Positions 27,101-34,517 of a stretch of 64,000 nt of DNA are shown piece by piece. This DNA comes from Pipra filicauda (taxonomy: Eukaryota; Chordata; Aves; Passeriformes; Pipridae), in contig NW_024103873.1 in assembly GCF_003945595.2 (NCBI RefSeq), positions 372,001 through 436,000 on the forward strand, in the 5' to 3' direction. Position 1 is the stretch's first letter. Each line of letters begins with the position of its first letter. The notes under the pieces are model-generated. The model searched no databases and was not told the origin of the DNA. It saw only the letters and a list, made by a program, of their open reading frames with translations. The position numbers were made by a program, and so were the translations under genes.

Positions 27101-29132
27101 AGGCACATGGTGCCCATCTGCAGATCCTTGATGTATTTGAGGCCATGAGCTGTTTGGTGCCTTGGTGCCATTCCCCTGCAGTCCTGTCTGGTGACAGCCA
27201 GGACCAAAGGCAAGACTGCTCCCCGTACCTAGCTGTAGCTGAGGTCCCTGTCTGATGGACGGTCAGCACTCTGGTCAAGCAACCAGGATAAAGTTTTCAG
27301 CCAGGAACAACACGGGGCCTGATTTTGGTCTCTCACCCTCACTCTAGGACTCCCCGACCAACAAACTGCTGTATGCCAAGGAGATCCCCGAGTACAGGAA
27401 GATAGTGCAGCGATACTACAAGCAAATCCATGACATGTCGCCACTGAGTGAGCAGGAGATGAACGCCCACCTCGCAGAGGAGTCGCGGGTAAGTGGATGG
27501 AGGGGATGGGGTTGGGTCTGCAGGCTTGGTGTCCTACTGGCATCTGGGAGCAGCAGGGAATGCAGATAGGCTGCAGTCAGCTACTGCTTGGATGCTAGAA
27601 GGAGCGTGCAAGAAACAATATTTTGCCTCAAACTTCTACACATAAACTTCATCTGACCTAATTCCAAGCATCTTCAATTACTGCCAGAGCTGCAGTAAAC
27701 ACCCACGAGTTCGCTTGAGCCTAACTAGCTCTGGCACCACTGGGAGCTGAGCGTGAAATTCAGTGCCAAAAAGCCAGGAAGTTTGGACAAGGATCTCTGC
27801 AATCCTGCAGCCACCCAGCCAGCTGGCCCCTGGGCGCAACTGCCAGGGCTGGCCCCAAGTCCCAGGCAGCCGCTGGCAGCCAGCCCTGGTACCAGCCACG
27901 GGAGCTGGCAGCCACGCTCTGGATCAGAGTTCTGCCAGTGATGCACCGTGCATTCCTCAGAATCAGACCTTCTCCCCAAGGTGTTCTAGCTTCAGGCACT
28001 GAGCAGGACTTTTCCATTGACATTCTGCGGCCCAGCTGATGTGCTGCTCTCCTGTGAAATGGCTTTGGGCACGGAGGCGTAAGCAGTGCTACCCAGAGCG
28101 GGTATTTAAGGCTGGCTTTGAAAAGATGGAGACCTGTCCTGTTGTAAGCAAATGCACCTTCCTTAAAGGAAAAAGGCAAGAATCTGGCTGCACCAACACA
28201 ACAGAAATAAAATTACCCAGGCAAAACCTGCTTTTAATGTAGTTGTTGCCAGCTGGCTGGGCTGAAACTCAGATGCTGCATCCTGTTAATATTATCCTCT
28301 CTTTTTTTCTGTCTTTATAAAGAAATACCGGAATGAGTTCAACACCAACGTTGCCATGGCTGAGATATACAAGTATGCCAAGAGATACCGCTCCCAGGTG
28401 AGTGGGTTTCAGGGCACTCGGGTCTCAGCATGCCTGCTGTGGTAACTCCATAATCAGACACTTGCATGCAGTCCCACAGAACAGGGATTATCAGGGTTTG
28501 CATAGTCCCAGCACATATGTAGTAGATGCACATGCAGATGCACTTGCTCTGTGTCCCTTGGCTGGCAACTTCTTGGAAGAGAAGGCCAGCTATTACCAGC
28601 TGGTCTTAACGGTGTTTGACTGGGCCGCGCTGAAGCAGGGCTGCCTGATGTGTAGGTGCTTTCAAGAGGGCAGAACATGCAGATACAGTCCACCCACCCC
28701 CAAAATAACATGCACCCGCCACCCCCACCAAGGCAGTGGCCCTGGCTGGCTCCTGCCCCCCTGCACCCCACAGGCTGGTGCTGCACCCTCAGCTCCATTA
28801 TTGCAGAGCATTTCTGCCACATTCTCCTCCTCTCCCAGCCCTGGCCAAGGACCCAGCTGTGCCCAAGGACAGCAGCTGTGCAGGGGCTGGAGGGCAGGGT
28901 GGGCTTTCCAGCTATGGCTGGGATTTGGGCTCCACAGGGCTGACGGCAGGAACTGGGCTGGCGGGTGGGCACCCCTACACTGCCTTATCCACCCACCTGC
29001 CCATGTCACCCACAGATCGTGGCTGCCCTGGATGCCAACCCCACAACGAAGCGCACCCAGCTCCAGCACAAATTCGAGCAAGTGATTGCGCTCATGGAGG
29101 ACAACATCTACGAGTGCTGCAGTGAAGCCTAG
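1..29132 (+). CDS. PLXND1: PLXND1 (plexin-D1), C-terminal part, 21 exons
   Basis: Plexin-D1 is a single-pass cell-surface receptor for class 3 semaphorins (notably SEMA3E) that guides vessels and axons. Its cytoplasmic part is a split GTPase-activating domain for small Ras/Rap-type GTPases with a Rho-GTPase-binding domain inserted. Twenty-one exons join in frame (2686 nt, 894 residues plus TAG at 29130-29132), each bounded by AG and GT. The order seen is IPT/TIG repeats, transmembrane helix, basic stop-transfer segment, juxtamembrane coiled coil, GAP half 1 with [14 protein letters not shown], ubiquitin-like Rho-binding domain, GAP half 2 with [18 protein letters not shown], and C-terminal SEA. 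The sema and PSI domains lie upstream of position 1. Identity rests on near-complete agreement with human PLXND1 as I remember it, including the D1-type segment ending ETHPLL. The gene is partial because the window edge cuts it; nothing suggests it is broken. Confidence 0.97.
1943..2033 (+). CDS. PLXND1: PLXND1 exon b (start of next IPT repeat)
   Basis: Encodes [20 protein letters not shown], the typical opening of a plexin IPT/TIG fold. The acceptor is CTCAAAG and the donor GTGGGT. 91 nt; ends on a codon boundary. Confidence 0.93.
2197..2472 (+). CDS. PLXND1: PLXND1 exon c (extracellular IPT)
   Basis: 92 codons ending [13 protein letters not shown], identical in that stretch to mammalian plexin-D1. 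The middle (around [20 protein letters not shown]) is the most divergent part of the gene here. Acceptor TTGCAG, donor GTAAGA. Confidence 0.94.
3370..3519 (+). CDS. PLXND1: PLXND1 exon d (last IPT)
   Basis: 50 codons with [19 protein letters not shown] and HCSVNES, the membrane-proximal IPT repeat. Acceptor CTTTAG, donor GTGAGT. Confidence 0.94.
6502..6616 (+). CDS. PLXND1: PLXND1 exon e (transmembrane segment)
   Basis: Encodes [17 protein letters not shown] followed by the hydrophobic helix [15 protein letters not shown], the start of the membrane span. Ends one base into an Ala codon. Acceptor TTCCAG, donor GTAAGG. Confidence 0.95.
7658..7765 (+). CDS. PLXND1: PLXND1 exon f (end of TM, juxtamembrane coiled coil)
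   Basis: Continues the helix with ALFVFC, then the basic stop-transfer [11 protein letters not shown] and the coiled-coil [17 protein letters not shown]. This segment mediates activating dimerisation in plexins. Confidence 0.96.
8436..8548 (+). CDS. PLXND1: PLXND1 exon g (juxtamembrane, GAP entry)
   Basis: Encodes [20 protein letters not shown] and [16 protein letters not shown], the conserved start of the plexin cytoplasmic GAP fold. Acceptor GTGCAAG, donor GTAAGG. Confidence 0.96.
9744..9851 (+). CDS. PLXND1: PLXND1 exon h (D1-type linker)
   Basis: 36 codons: [18 protein letters not shown], then a Q-rich linker and [11 protein letters not shown]. The linker helps identify the gene as plexin-D1. 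It carries an extra Val before GEWK relative to the human sequence as I recall it. Confidence 0.94.
10160..10690 (-). mobile_element. CR1 LINE 3' fragment (degenerate)
   Basis: Plus-strand text reads like the reverse complement of the 3' end of chicken repeat 1: AGGTTGGAAGGGAGAT near 10182, then CATCCAACTGTACCAA, then GCCTTATTCCAGTGTATGAC, then AAACTGACCACAGTGCTCC with GGTGTCCTGGTGAGCTC. It is many-fold mutated, with no open reading frame and no clear target duplication. It lies in the intron before exon i of PLXND1. CR1 is the dominant retroelement of birds and other reptiles. Confidence 0.82.
10844..10974 (+). CDS. PLXND1: PLXND1 exon i (GAP half 1)
   Basis: Encodes [20 protein letters not shown] and [15 protein letters not shown]. 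The acceptor follows a T-run just downstream of a CR1 remnant in the preceding intron. Ends two bases into the Arg codon. Confidence 0.96.
11344..11542 (+). CDS. PLXND1: PLXND1 exon j (GAP half 1, arginine motif)
   Basis: Encodes [20 protein letters not shown] and [20 protein letters not shown]. The Arg pair in LRRTE is the first GAP arginine site of plexins. Donor GTAAGA opens the largest intron in this part of the gene (5.6 kb). Confidence 0.97.
11543..17186 (+). other. Large PLXND1 intron (5.6 kb) with AT-rich blocks
   Basis: No exon or repeat family recognised. GC-rich flanks surround AT-rich islands at about 12270-12560, 13600-14760 and 15840-16170. One holds an 18-bp inverted repeat (15863-15880), and another reads AGATAAAATGG near 14063. 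These could be non-coding regulatory sequence, but only a multi-bird alignment could show it. Confidence 0.5.
17187..17333 (+). CDS. PLXND1: PLXND1 exon k (GAP to Rho-binding domain)
   Basis: 49 codons: [49 protein letters not shown]. Acceptor CTCCAG, donor GTGAGT. Confidence 0.97.
18067..18223 (+). CDS. PLXND1: PLXND1 exon l (Rho-binding ubiquitin-like fold)
   Basis: Encodes [20 protein letters not shown] and [20 protein letters not shown], the inserted Rho-GTPase-binding domain. Ends one base into a Glu codon. Confidence 0.97.
18422..18525 (+). CDS. PLXND1: PLXND1 exon m (Rho-binding domain)
   Basis: Encodes [20 protein letters not shown] and [13 protein letters not shown]. Frame joins the previous exon as G+AG. 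Donor GTAAAG. Confidence 0.97.
19517..19580 (+). CDS. PLXND1: PLXND1 exon n
   Basis: 64 nt: [20 protein letters not shown] plus R; completes the Rho-binding insertion. Acceptor CCACAG, donor GTAACT. Confidence 0.95.
20428..20462 (+). CDS. PLXND1: PLXND1 exon o (35-nt exon)
   Basis: Very short exon encoding [12 protein letters not shown], which matches mammalian plexin-D1. Acceptor TTCACAG, donor GTAAGT. Confidence 0.94.
21792..21896 (+). CDS. PLXND1: PLXND1 exon p (GAP half 2 start)
   Basis: 35 codons: [20 protein letters not shown] and [15 protein letters not shown]. Acceptor GGCCAG, donor GTAGGA. Confidence 0.96.
22644..22807 (+). CDS. PLXND1: PLXND1 exon q (GAP half 2)
   Basis: Encodes [40 protein letters not shown] and LHIWKTN. 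Ends two bases into a Ser codon (AG + C). Donor GTTTGG is somewhat weak. Confidence 0.97.
24174..24321 (+). CDS. PLXND1: PLXND1 exon r (GAP half 2, second arginine motif)
   Basis: Encodes [20 protein letters not shown] and [20 protein letters not shown]. The Arg of PLRFW is the second conserved GAP arginine. Donor GTACTG. Confidence 0.97.
27348..27488 (+). CDS. PLXND1: PLXND1 exon s (GAP C-terminal helices)
   Basis: 47 codons: [47 protein letters not shown]. Acceptor CTCTAG, donor GTAAGT. Confidence 0.97.
28323..28397 (+). CDS. PLXND1: PLXND1 exon t
   Basis: 25 codons: [20 protein letters not shown] plus RYRSQ. Acceptor TATAAAG after a T-rich tract; donor GTGAGT. Confidence 0.97.
29016..29132 (+). 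CDS. PLXND1: PLXND1 terminal coding exon
   Basis: 38 codons and [41 protein letters not shown]. The C-terminal SEA is the plexin-D1 PDZ-binding tripeptide (partner GIPC family). The preceding residue is Cys here where human has Tyr. Confidence 0.97.
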   Translation: MVAALDANPTTKRTQLQHKFEQVIALMEDNIYECCSEA

Positions 29133-31605
29133 GCCAGCTGCAGCCCTGGAAGTGACCTTTCCTGCAGCACAGTGCCACAGGGAACCTGCCTTCAGCTGCA
29201 GGCACACCGTGGTCATCCTCAAACCAGCCTTGTGGTGGGGGTGGTCCTGGCCATGGCCGAAGGGCTCCCTCACATCACAAGAGGCCACAAGACACCTTTC
29301 AGAGCAGCTCAAACTCCTCTGGTATCCACTGTGGCACCCATAATTTATTTGCTGTTGCCAGCCAGAAATGGAGGTGTGACACCTGGGGCAAGCTCAGTTC
29401 ACCACTTCCCTCTGGTCAGCACCCGAGCAGTCAGCACTCCCTGCATCCCGGCGTGTGGCTCCTCAGGACAAGGGATGGGGCTGCAGAGGCTGGAACAACA
29501 GACACAAAGCAGAAGGGTCACCTCAGGGAGTAACGAGCAGAGGCAGCATAGGCCATCAGAGCAACACCTGAGTTCCCTTCCACTCCATCCCTCCAACATC
29601 CTTGTTTTTCGAACACCAGGGACTCTTATCAGCTGTTCACTATCTGCTGCATTCTGTGTATTTTTGTGCCTTTTAATTTTTGTACTGTATGTGTAAACAT
29701 AACTGCCCCTCCATCTGGGACTTGGGCAACATGAGGAACTTGGGGCTGAGACAAAGCAATTGCTTCCCAAGCAGCTAAGGCATGGTGAAAGCACTTTATC
29801 CCTAACAGAGACAGCTGTTTGGGTGCCAGAGGGAGTGCAATCCATGTAAGACGGTGTGGGAAGGGCTGTTCCCCCTTCCCTGGGTTCTTGTCTCTCATGC
29901 ACAGCAAGCTGGAGGTGCAGTGGGTAGGCAAACATCCCACTGCCCAACCAGCTCGTCGCAGGCATGGTCCTGTCCAGACCAGATGCAGACAGAGGGTGAG
30001 GAAAGGACCGTGGCCCTTGCTCCCAGCCTCGCTGCACTGGCTCAACACGTGTCTGTGGCACTGCCCCCAGTGTCTGTGGCACCTTGACCCAGTAATGCCT
30101 TTCATGCCAACAGGGCCAGCTCCTGCTGACAGCCCTCTGACAGTGGCCTCGAGCCACACACAGGGCAAACACCAGGTAGCATTGTCCCTTTCTCTGCCTC
30201 TCCCCGTGGCCATCACCAAACACAAGGTCAGTGCTGCAGAGGTGTCTCCTAAAGCAGCCTGTTCTGCTTGCTTCAGGCCCAGCCCCCGTGGCTGATACCT
30301 GAGAGCAGCCAAGAGAGGGGGGCTTGGCTGTGTTACCAGCCTGTGTTCAGGCTTAGGCCAGGGTCAGTGAGAAGGTCCCACTGGCAGACCAGTGGATCTC
30401 ATCCAAGACCAGAAACTGCAGTTGCCGCCCTGTGGCATTTGCACTGGGGCAACACCCCATCCCAGCTTGGTGGCCCCTTCTCTTTCCTGCAGCCCGGGGA
30501 GCTGTGACCACTCTGGTCTCCAGTGTCACACAGGCCCCTCTGAAGAGGCTGGGTACAGCCAACGCCATGTGCTCGAAGCCAGCATTCCTGCATGGGAAAA
30601 GGCTCCTGCCCACAGGGCTGGCCCTCCGCAGATGCCATGGTTCAAACTGCCAAATAGGAAAGAAACAAAGAAAAAGTTACTACCTCACTGCAGGAGGGTG
30701 TAAGGGGAGCCTTTGTTAGTCATTCAACTGACAGTGATGCAGCCTGGTATTAGATAACTGTTCACCAGAAGTACTCCTGGGTGACTCTGCCATGGACAGG
30801 TGGCCTCCATTCCATTGTTTCCAGTAATGCCACATTTGTCAGAAACCGCAACATCGGAGTTGTGTATGTGTACATAGATATCTATTTTAAAACAAATGAT
30901 AGACTTTATCCAGTATGTTAAAAGGGGGGAAGGGAGGGAAGGGAAAGGGGAAGAACAGAGGGGGTTTTTTAAAGAGAATTACAGAAAAAGTACTTACACT
31001 GCAGAGGTCTCAATGTCTTTGCTGAGGATGTGGCTTCAGAATATAAACTCTTAAGAATGTAGCTGGGCTACGTTTTATTTTGAAAGTGATTTCACAAAAT
31101 CTTGAATTTTTTTTTCTGTTAGAGACTGTGAATAGCTGACAGAGATTTAGGCAGGCCCAGCACAGGGAAGGCAAGGGCAAGAAAGAACAAGGTAGCAGAG
31201 AATGTTGAGTTTGGTTGGAGGCAGGGAAAGGGCCATGGAGCTGTAGCCCCATGTTGTTTGTTACAGGGAAAGGAAACAAGTGAGTCAAGAGCAAGTAGGG
31301 TTTGCCTCCAGGTGCTGTGACTGGGCTGTGTATTGAGGCTATTGCTTTATTATTTAATTTTTATCAAAGCAAAAAAAAAATAAAAAAAAGAAGTATTTGC
31401 TACAGCCATGTAAAGGAACAACTTTAACAGAGCAAAAGCTCGAGGGTTTGTAGTGTTGTATTGCCTTGAACCCCTGAGCCCTTTGTAACATGTTTTCCAA
31501 CTTTGGCACGTGTTGTGGATGTAGTGCCCTTACCTGCTGTGTAGTGGAAGTGGCAAACTCCTGGCAAAGCCTATCTTTGTAATAAAACTAGGTGCTGAAC
31601 CTGTG
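29133..31605 (+). other. PLXND1: PLXND1 3' untranslated region (probable extent)
   Basis: No open frame with recognisable protein lies between the TAG and two plus-strand AATAAA signals at 31379-31384 and 31581-31586. The end at about 31605 is inferred from the second signal. Within it are a G-run tract at 30924-30950, a UGUACAUA Pumilio-type site at 30869-30876 and an AU-rich stretch near 31345. Minus-strand open frames over it look like chance. Confidence 0.6.
31581..31586 (+). terminator. PLXND1: Polyadenylation signal AATAAA (PLXND1, distal)
   Basis: Canonical hexamer. A second AATAAA, in an A-run, sits about 200 bases upstream at 31379-31384 and could be an alternative site. Confidence 0.6.
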
Positions 31606-33284
31606 GAGTGCAGTTCCTGCCCCTGTGTGTGCAGAGTACACGCATGAAAGACACCTGCACAGACGAGCCTTGCATGTACGAGGCACACCATGGGCAGGGT
31701 CAGCAGCTCAGTGAGAACCCCCTTGTTTCTGCAGGAGACAGGTTTGTACCTCTCTGAGCTGCAGAGCTCGCTGTGGCCACACAGCACTCCCACAGCCGGT
31801 GCCACGGCTCCCGCTGGAAGAGGCGTGGGAGCGGACGACTGGCACCCGAACTGACTGACACTGTGCTGCACACGTGAAGACCAGCAGCCCCACAGCAGCA
31901 GCTGGGGCCGGGCACCCTCACCTCTGCCAGCTGCCCAGTCCACAGGACAGTGCCTCCCCCCAGCCCTGGGGAGCCAGCACCTCCCTACACTGTCAGACCA
32001 GGCTGCAGCTTCAGCACCCTGACACCAGCTTGGCCCAGGGGCCTTAATAACCATGGCATTGCTAAATCCATGCTCTTCCATCTCCTCCAGTAAAAGCTGC
32101 ACTTTCCAGACACTGGAGGGATTTTTTTTCTCCTGCTAGGAAGTTGATTCTTAGTAAAGCTAAATCCAGCCATTAAATGACTCGGCCTCTCTCAAAGCAA
32201 GAGAGTTGCACGTTTCACGCTGCAGATGGTGAGGAGGGAGGACACAGCCCCTTCCCTGCCCTGTTGGGACATTGCCACATGGGCGAGCGAGGCTCTGTTA
32301 GGCCACCACTGTCAGAGGATCCAGTGAACTCAGCTCAGTTACTGCTGTCATATTCCCCACCCTGTCCCTGGAGGGACACGAGTTCCAGCTCCCTTAAAGA
32401 TGGATCAACATAGTCAAGGCTGAAGTTTAAAGAGAAGTTAGTTTGCTCAGCTCTTGCTTAAGCCCCAGAGCAAGGCCAGGAGCCTTGGAGGGCATTGGCA
32501 AGGCCAGCTGCAGATTAGTGAAATCCTCTTTAGGAAGAGTTTTACTTCCACTTATTTTCTCCCACCCAGGAGGACTGTAACCCTTTACACGATCAGCCTG
32601 ACCTTCAGAAGGGCTCTGCTCTGGGCAGAGCAAGAGAAATTCAGGCATTTGAAGCTATTAAATGAAAGTGTCATACACTGACCCACAGGAGCTCACAAGA
32701 CAGGTTTGGATGTGGGAACTGTGCCACAGACAGATAACAAGAGCACAAACTATGCTGGGGGCTCCAGCAAGCACTCCAAACTCATTTTTGAGCCCTAAAA
32801 CACCTCTATCTTTCTCTTACTATAGTTAGAGCACACGCAGCTCCCCCCAGTGCTCGGGACCATGGCATGCACCCAGACCTCCCACCCTGGCACTCTCATA
32901 ATCCCACCTCAGCCAGGCATCAGCACAAGGGCAGCCAAGAGGGCAGAGGGCTCGACACCTCACAGTCCACACCAGCAGTACTGGCCAAGCCTGAGCTTCT
33001 CCATTCCCGTGGGTGCCACCATGCTGTGTCCCATGGGTCCCAGGGCCCCTGCCCAGGCCATCACTGCCAGCCTGCACACACACACAGCCCCCAAAGCCCA
33101 GCATACCCCTGGCACCACAGCTGGGGACACAGGGACAGACAGGGCACCTCTCCATGAGGGCAGGCAGAGAGGCAGCTGCCTGCAGTATCAACTCACTACC
33201 ATGCCATGCAGCATGAGGCCAGGGCTGGGAAATGGGAGCCCAGGGGCAGGGGCCCACAACCAGGGTAGCAGTCAGGCCATTCTA
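31606..33284. other. Intergenic, PLXND1 to H1-8 (convergent 3' ends)
   Basis: About 1.7 kb between two convergent genes. I see no gene, known repeat or strong motif. A short CA run is at 33077-33088. Minus-strand open frames at 31530-32102 and 32826-33257 have no recognisable family. Confidence 0.55.
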
Positions 33285-33302
33285 TGAGGTGAGTAAAGAA
33301 GC

Positions 33303-33308
33303 TTTATT
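33303..33308 (-). terminator. H1-8: Polyadenylation signal AATAAA (H1-8)
   Basis: TTTATT on the plus strand, 87 bases past the exon-4 stop. This suggests a polyadenylated histone message, as for variant H1 genes, rather than a stem-loop end. Confidence 0.6.
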
Positions 33309-33394
33309 AGCAGAAGGTAAACACAGAGTTAAAACCTGTCCTGGGGACTAAAAGCAGCCCAGACCCTAAGGGCCTGGGGCCAGTTGAAGCAGGG

Positions 33395-33814
33395 CTAAGT
33401 GAGACTGTCTGGGTCCCCCGACAGAGCCGTTCTATCCTCTCCAGGGGACGCTGCCTTCTGCAGCCTGGCTTCCCCCTGCCTGGCTCCTGGGGTCACCTGG
33501 GGCTTCTTCGCCTGGCCTTGACCCCTCTGTGCCTTGAGGGGACCCTGCTGTGCCCCCTTGAGCACCTTCCCCTTGCTCTTTCCCCCAGGGACCTTTTGGG
33601 GCCCCTTTGTCCCAGCACCCACAGAGCTGTCGCTTTTGCTCCTTCCTGCAGCCTCAGCCCCACAGGGCCTTGAGCACCCTTTGCCAAGTGCCTGGGGGTG
33701 GTCAGCAGCTCGTGGGGGCCTTGAACACCCTGTGCCAGGGGCCTGGGGGTGGTTGGCAGCTCGCGGGGGCTTTGCTCCATCGCTCCCAGGCTTCACTGCA
33801 GCTCGTGGCTGGGC
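33395..33814 (-). CDS. H1-8: H1-8 exon 4 (tail, stop)
   Basis: Acceptor CTCCAG. 139 codons and TAG at 33395-33397: AQPRAAVKPGSDGAKPPRAA then a duplicated RAA(N/D)HPQA unit, then GGKSKGKVLKGAQQG. Ends about 90 bases before an AATAAA signal. Confidence 0.65.
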   Translation of the reverse strand, partial: AQPRAAVKPGSDGAKPPRAANHPQAPGTGCSRPPRAADHPQALGKGCSRPCGAEAAGRSKSDSSVGAGTKGPQKVPGGKSKGKVLKGAQQGPLKAQRGQGQAKKPQVTPGARQGEARLQKAASPGEDRTALSGDPDSLT

Positions 33815-34517
33815 CTGGAGGAGAGGGAAGAGAGCACCTCAGGGTGCTGCCATGCCATGAGCCACCCAGCCCCACTGCCATCACCTACTCACATCCATGG
33901 GCTTTGCTTTTGGCTTCTGCTTCATGGCTGTCAGCTGCTGCTTCGTGGTACCTGCAGACAGGGTGGTGGATGAGTCCTGGTGAGGCCAGGCAGCATGGGG
34001 TGGCTCATGCCCCTGAAGCCCTTTACCTCATTGTTGTGCACCAGCCACAGGGGCACAGGGGTCCTTGGTGGTCCCTTCCTGTCCTGGCTTCGGGGCCTGT
34101 CCTCTGTCAGGATCTGCCTGGCCCAGATGCTGCTTGTGCTGTGGCTCCTTGGGTGCTAACTGGGGGTGAGAGCAGGGTGTCAGTGGGCCCAGGCAGCACC
34201 TCAGCCCCCAGCTGCCCTGGCAGCCCCCTGCTCACCATGAGGGTGCCGGTGGCCCCCACAGCAGAGGAGTTGTGGGGCCGCACCAGCTCCCCACAGCTCA
34301 GCCCCTTGCTCAGCACCTGCTTCAGCAGGTACTTGAGCCGGATAGGATCCTCCATGGGGTACTTGGCCAGGATGAATCGCTTGATGGTGAAGACAGAGGC
34401 ACCCTTCTTCTCATCTTGGGCCTGCAGCGCCTCTTTGACCATCTGCAGGGTTGAAGGGCGCCGGGCCACACTGCCCAGGACCAGTGGACCTGGGAGTCGG
34501 GCTGGAAGAGGCACCAT
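33395..34517 (-). CDS. H1-8: H1-8 / H1FOO-like linker histone, 4 exons
   Basis: Linker histone H1 binds the nucleosome dyad and compacts chromatin; H1-8 (H1FOO) is the oocyte-specific member in mammals. Exon 1 holds the winged-helix domain: PSTLQMVKEALQAQDEKKGA, SVFTIKRFILAKYP, LKYLLKQVLSKG and GATGTLM. Identity as H1-8 rests on this domain, on introns (most somatic H1 genes have none), and on its place between PLXND1 and RHO. Exons 34236-34517, 34042-34159, 33893-33951 and 33395-33814 give 292 residues if a weak GTGCAC donor is used in exon 2. The better donor lies beyond an in-frame TGA. Exon 1 also joins exon 4 directly in frame. The start is uncertain because the frame stays open upstream. 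The tail is rich in Pro, Gly, Ala and Lys with an internal repeat. The gene may be functional, alternatively spliced, or starting to decay. Confidence 0.72.
33672..33775 (-). repeat. Tandem duplication of about 51 bp in the H1-8 tail
   Basis: Two imperfect copies encode PPRAANHPQAPGTGCSR and PPRAADHPQALGKGCSR back to back, so the repeat is in frame and lengthens the histone tail. Confidence 0.75.
33893..33951 (-). CDS. H1-8: H1-8 exon 3 (basic tail)
   Basis: 59 nt with acceptor CTGCAG and donor GTGAGT. Encodes TTKQQLTAMKQKPKAKPMD, a Lys-rich tail. Needs one preceding base, which the weak donor of exon 2 supplies. Confidence 0.6.
34042..34159 (-). CDS. H1-8: H1-8 exon 2 (tail start; 3' limit uncertain)
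   Basis: Acceptor CACCCCCAG. Encodes LAPKEPQHKQHLGQADPDRG, then QAPKPGQEGTTKDPC, following GTLM as LVPK follows GSFK in mammals. To stay open it must end at a poor donor, CTG|GTGCAC. The good donor GAG|GTAAAG at 34027/34026 lies after TGA at 34028-34030. Confidence 0.5.
34236..34517 (-). CDS. H1-8: H1-8 exon 1 (winged-helix H1 domain)
   Basis: 94 codons from ATG at 34517, chosen as the first Met before the domain. The reading frame is open further upstream, so an earlier start or an upstream exon is possible. Donor GTGAGC begins at 34235; ends on a codon boundary. Confidence 0.75.

Larger units (their letters stand above)
17334..29015 (+). other. PLXND1 introns, exons k to last
   Basis: Introns 17334-18066, 18224-18421, 18526-19516, 19581-20427, 20463-21791, 21897-22643, 22808-24173, 24322-27347, 27489-28322 and 28398-29015. 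Nothing beyond the listed exons is recognised. AT-rich blocks lie at 18690-18990, 25620-26110 and 26620-26810; a GC-rich block is at about 25230-25580. Confidence 0.65.

Noticed and set aside
29399..30312. Minus-strand open frames of 274 and 227 codons
   Set aside because: Lie over the PLXND1 3' UTR, overlap each other in different frames and have chance-like composition.
31530..32102. 190-codon minus-strand open frame at the PLXND1 3' end
   Set aside because: Overlaps the poly(A) signal region of PLXND1 and resembles no family.
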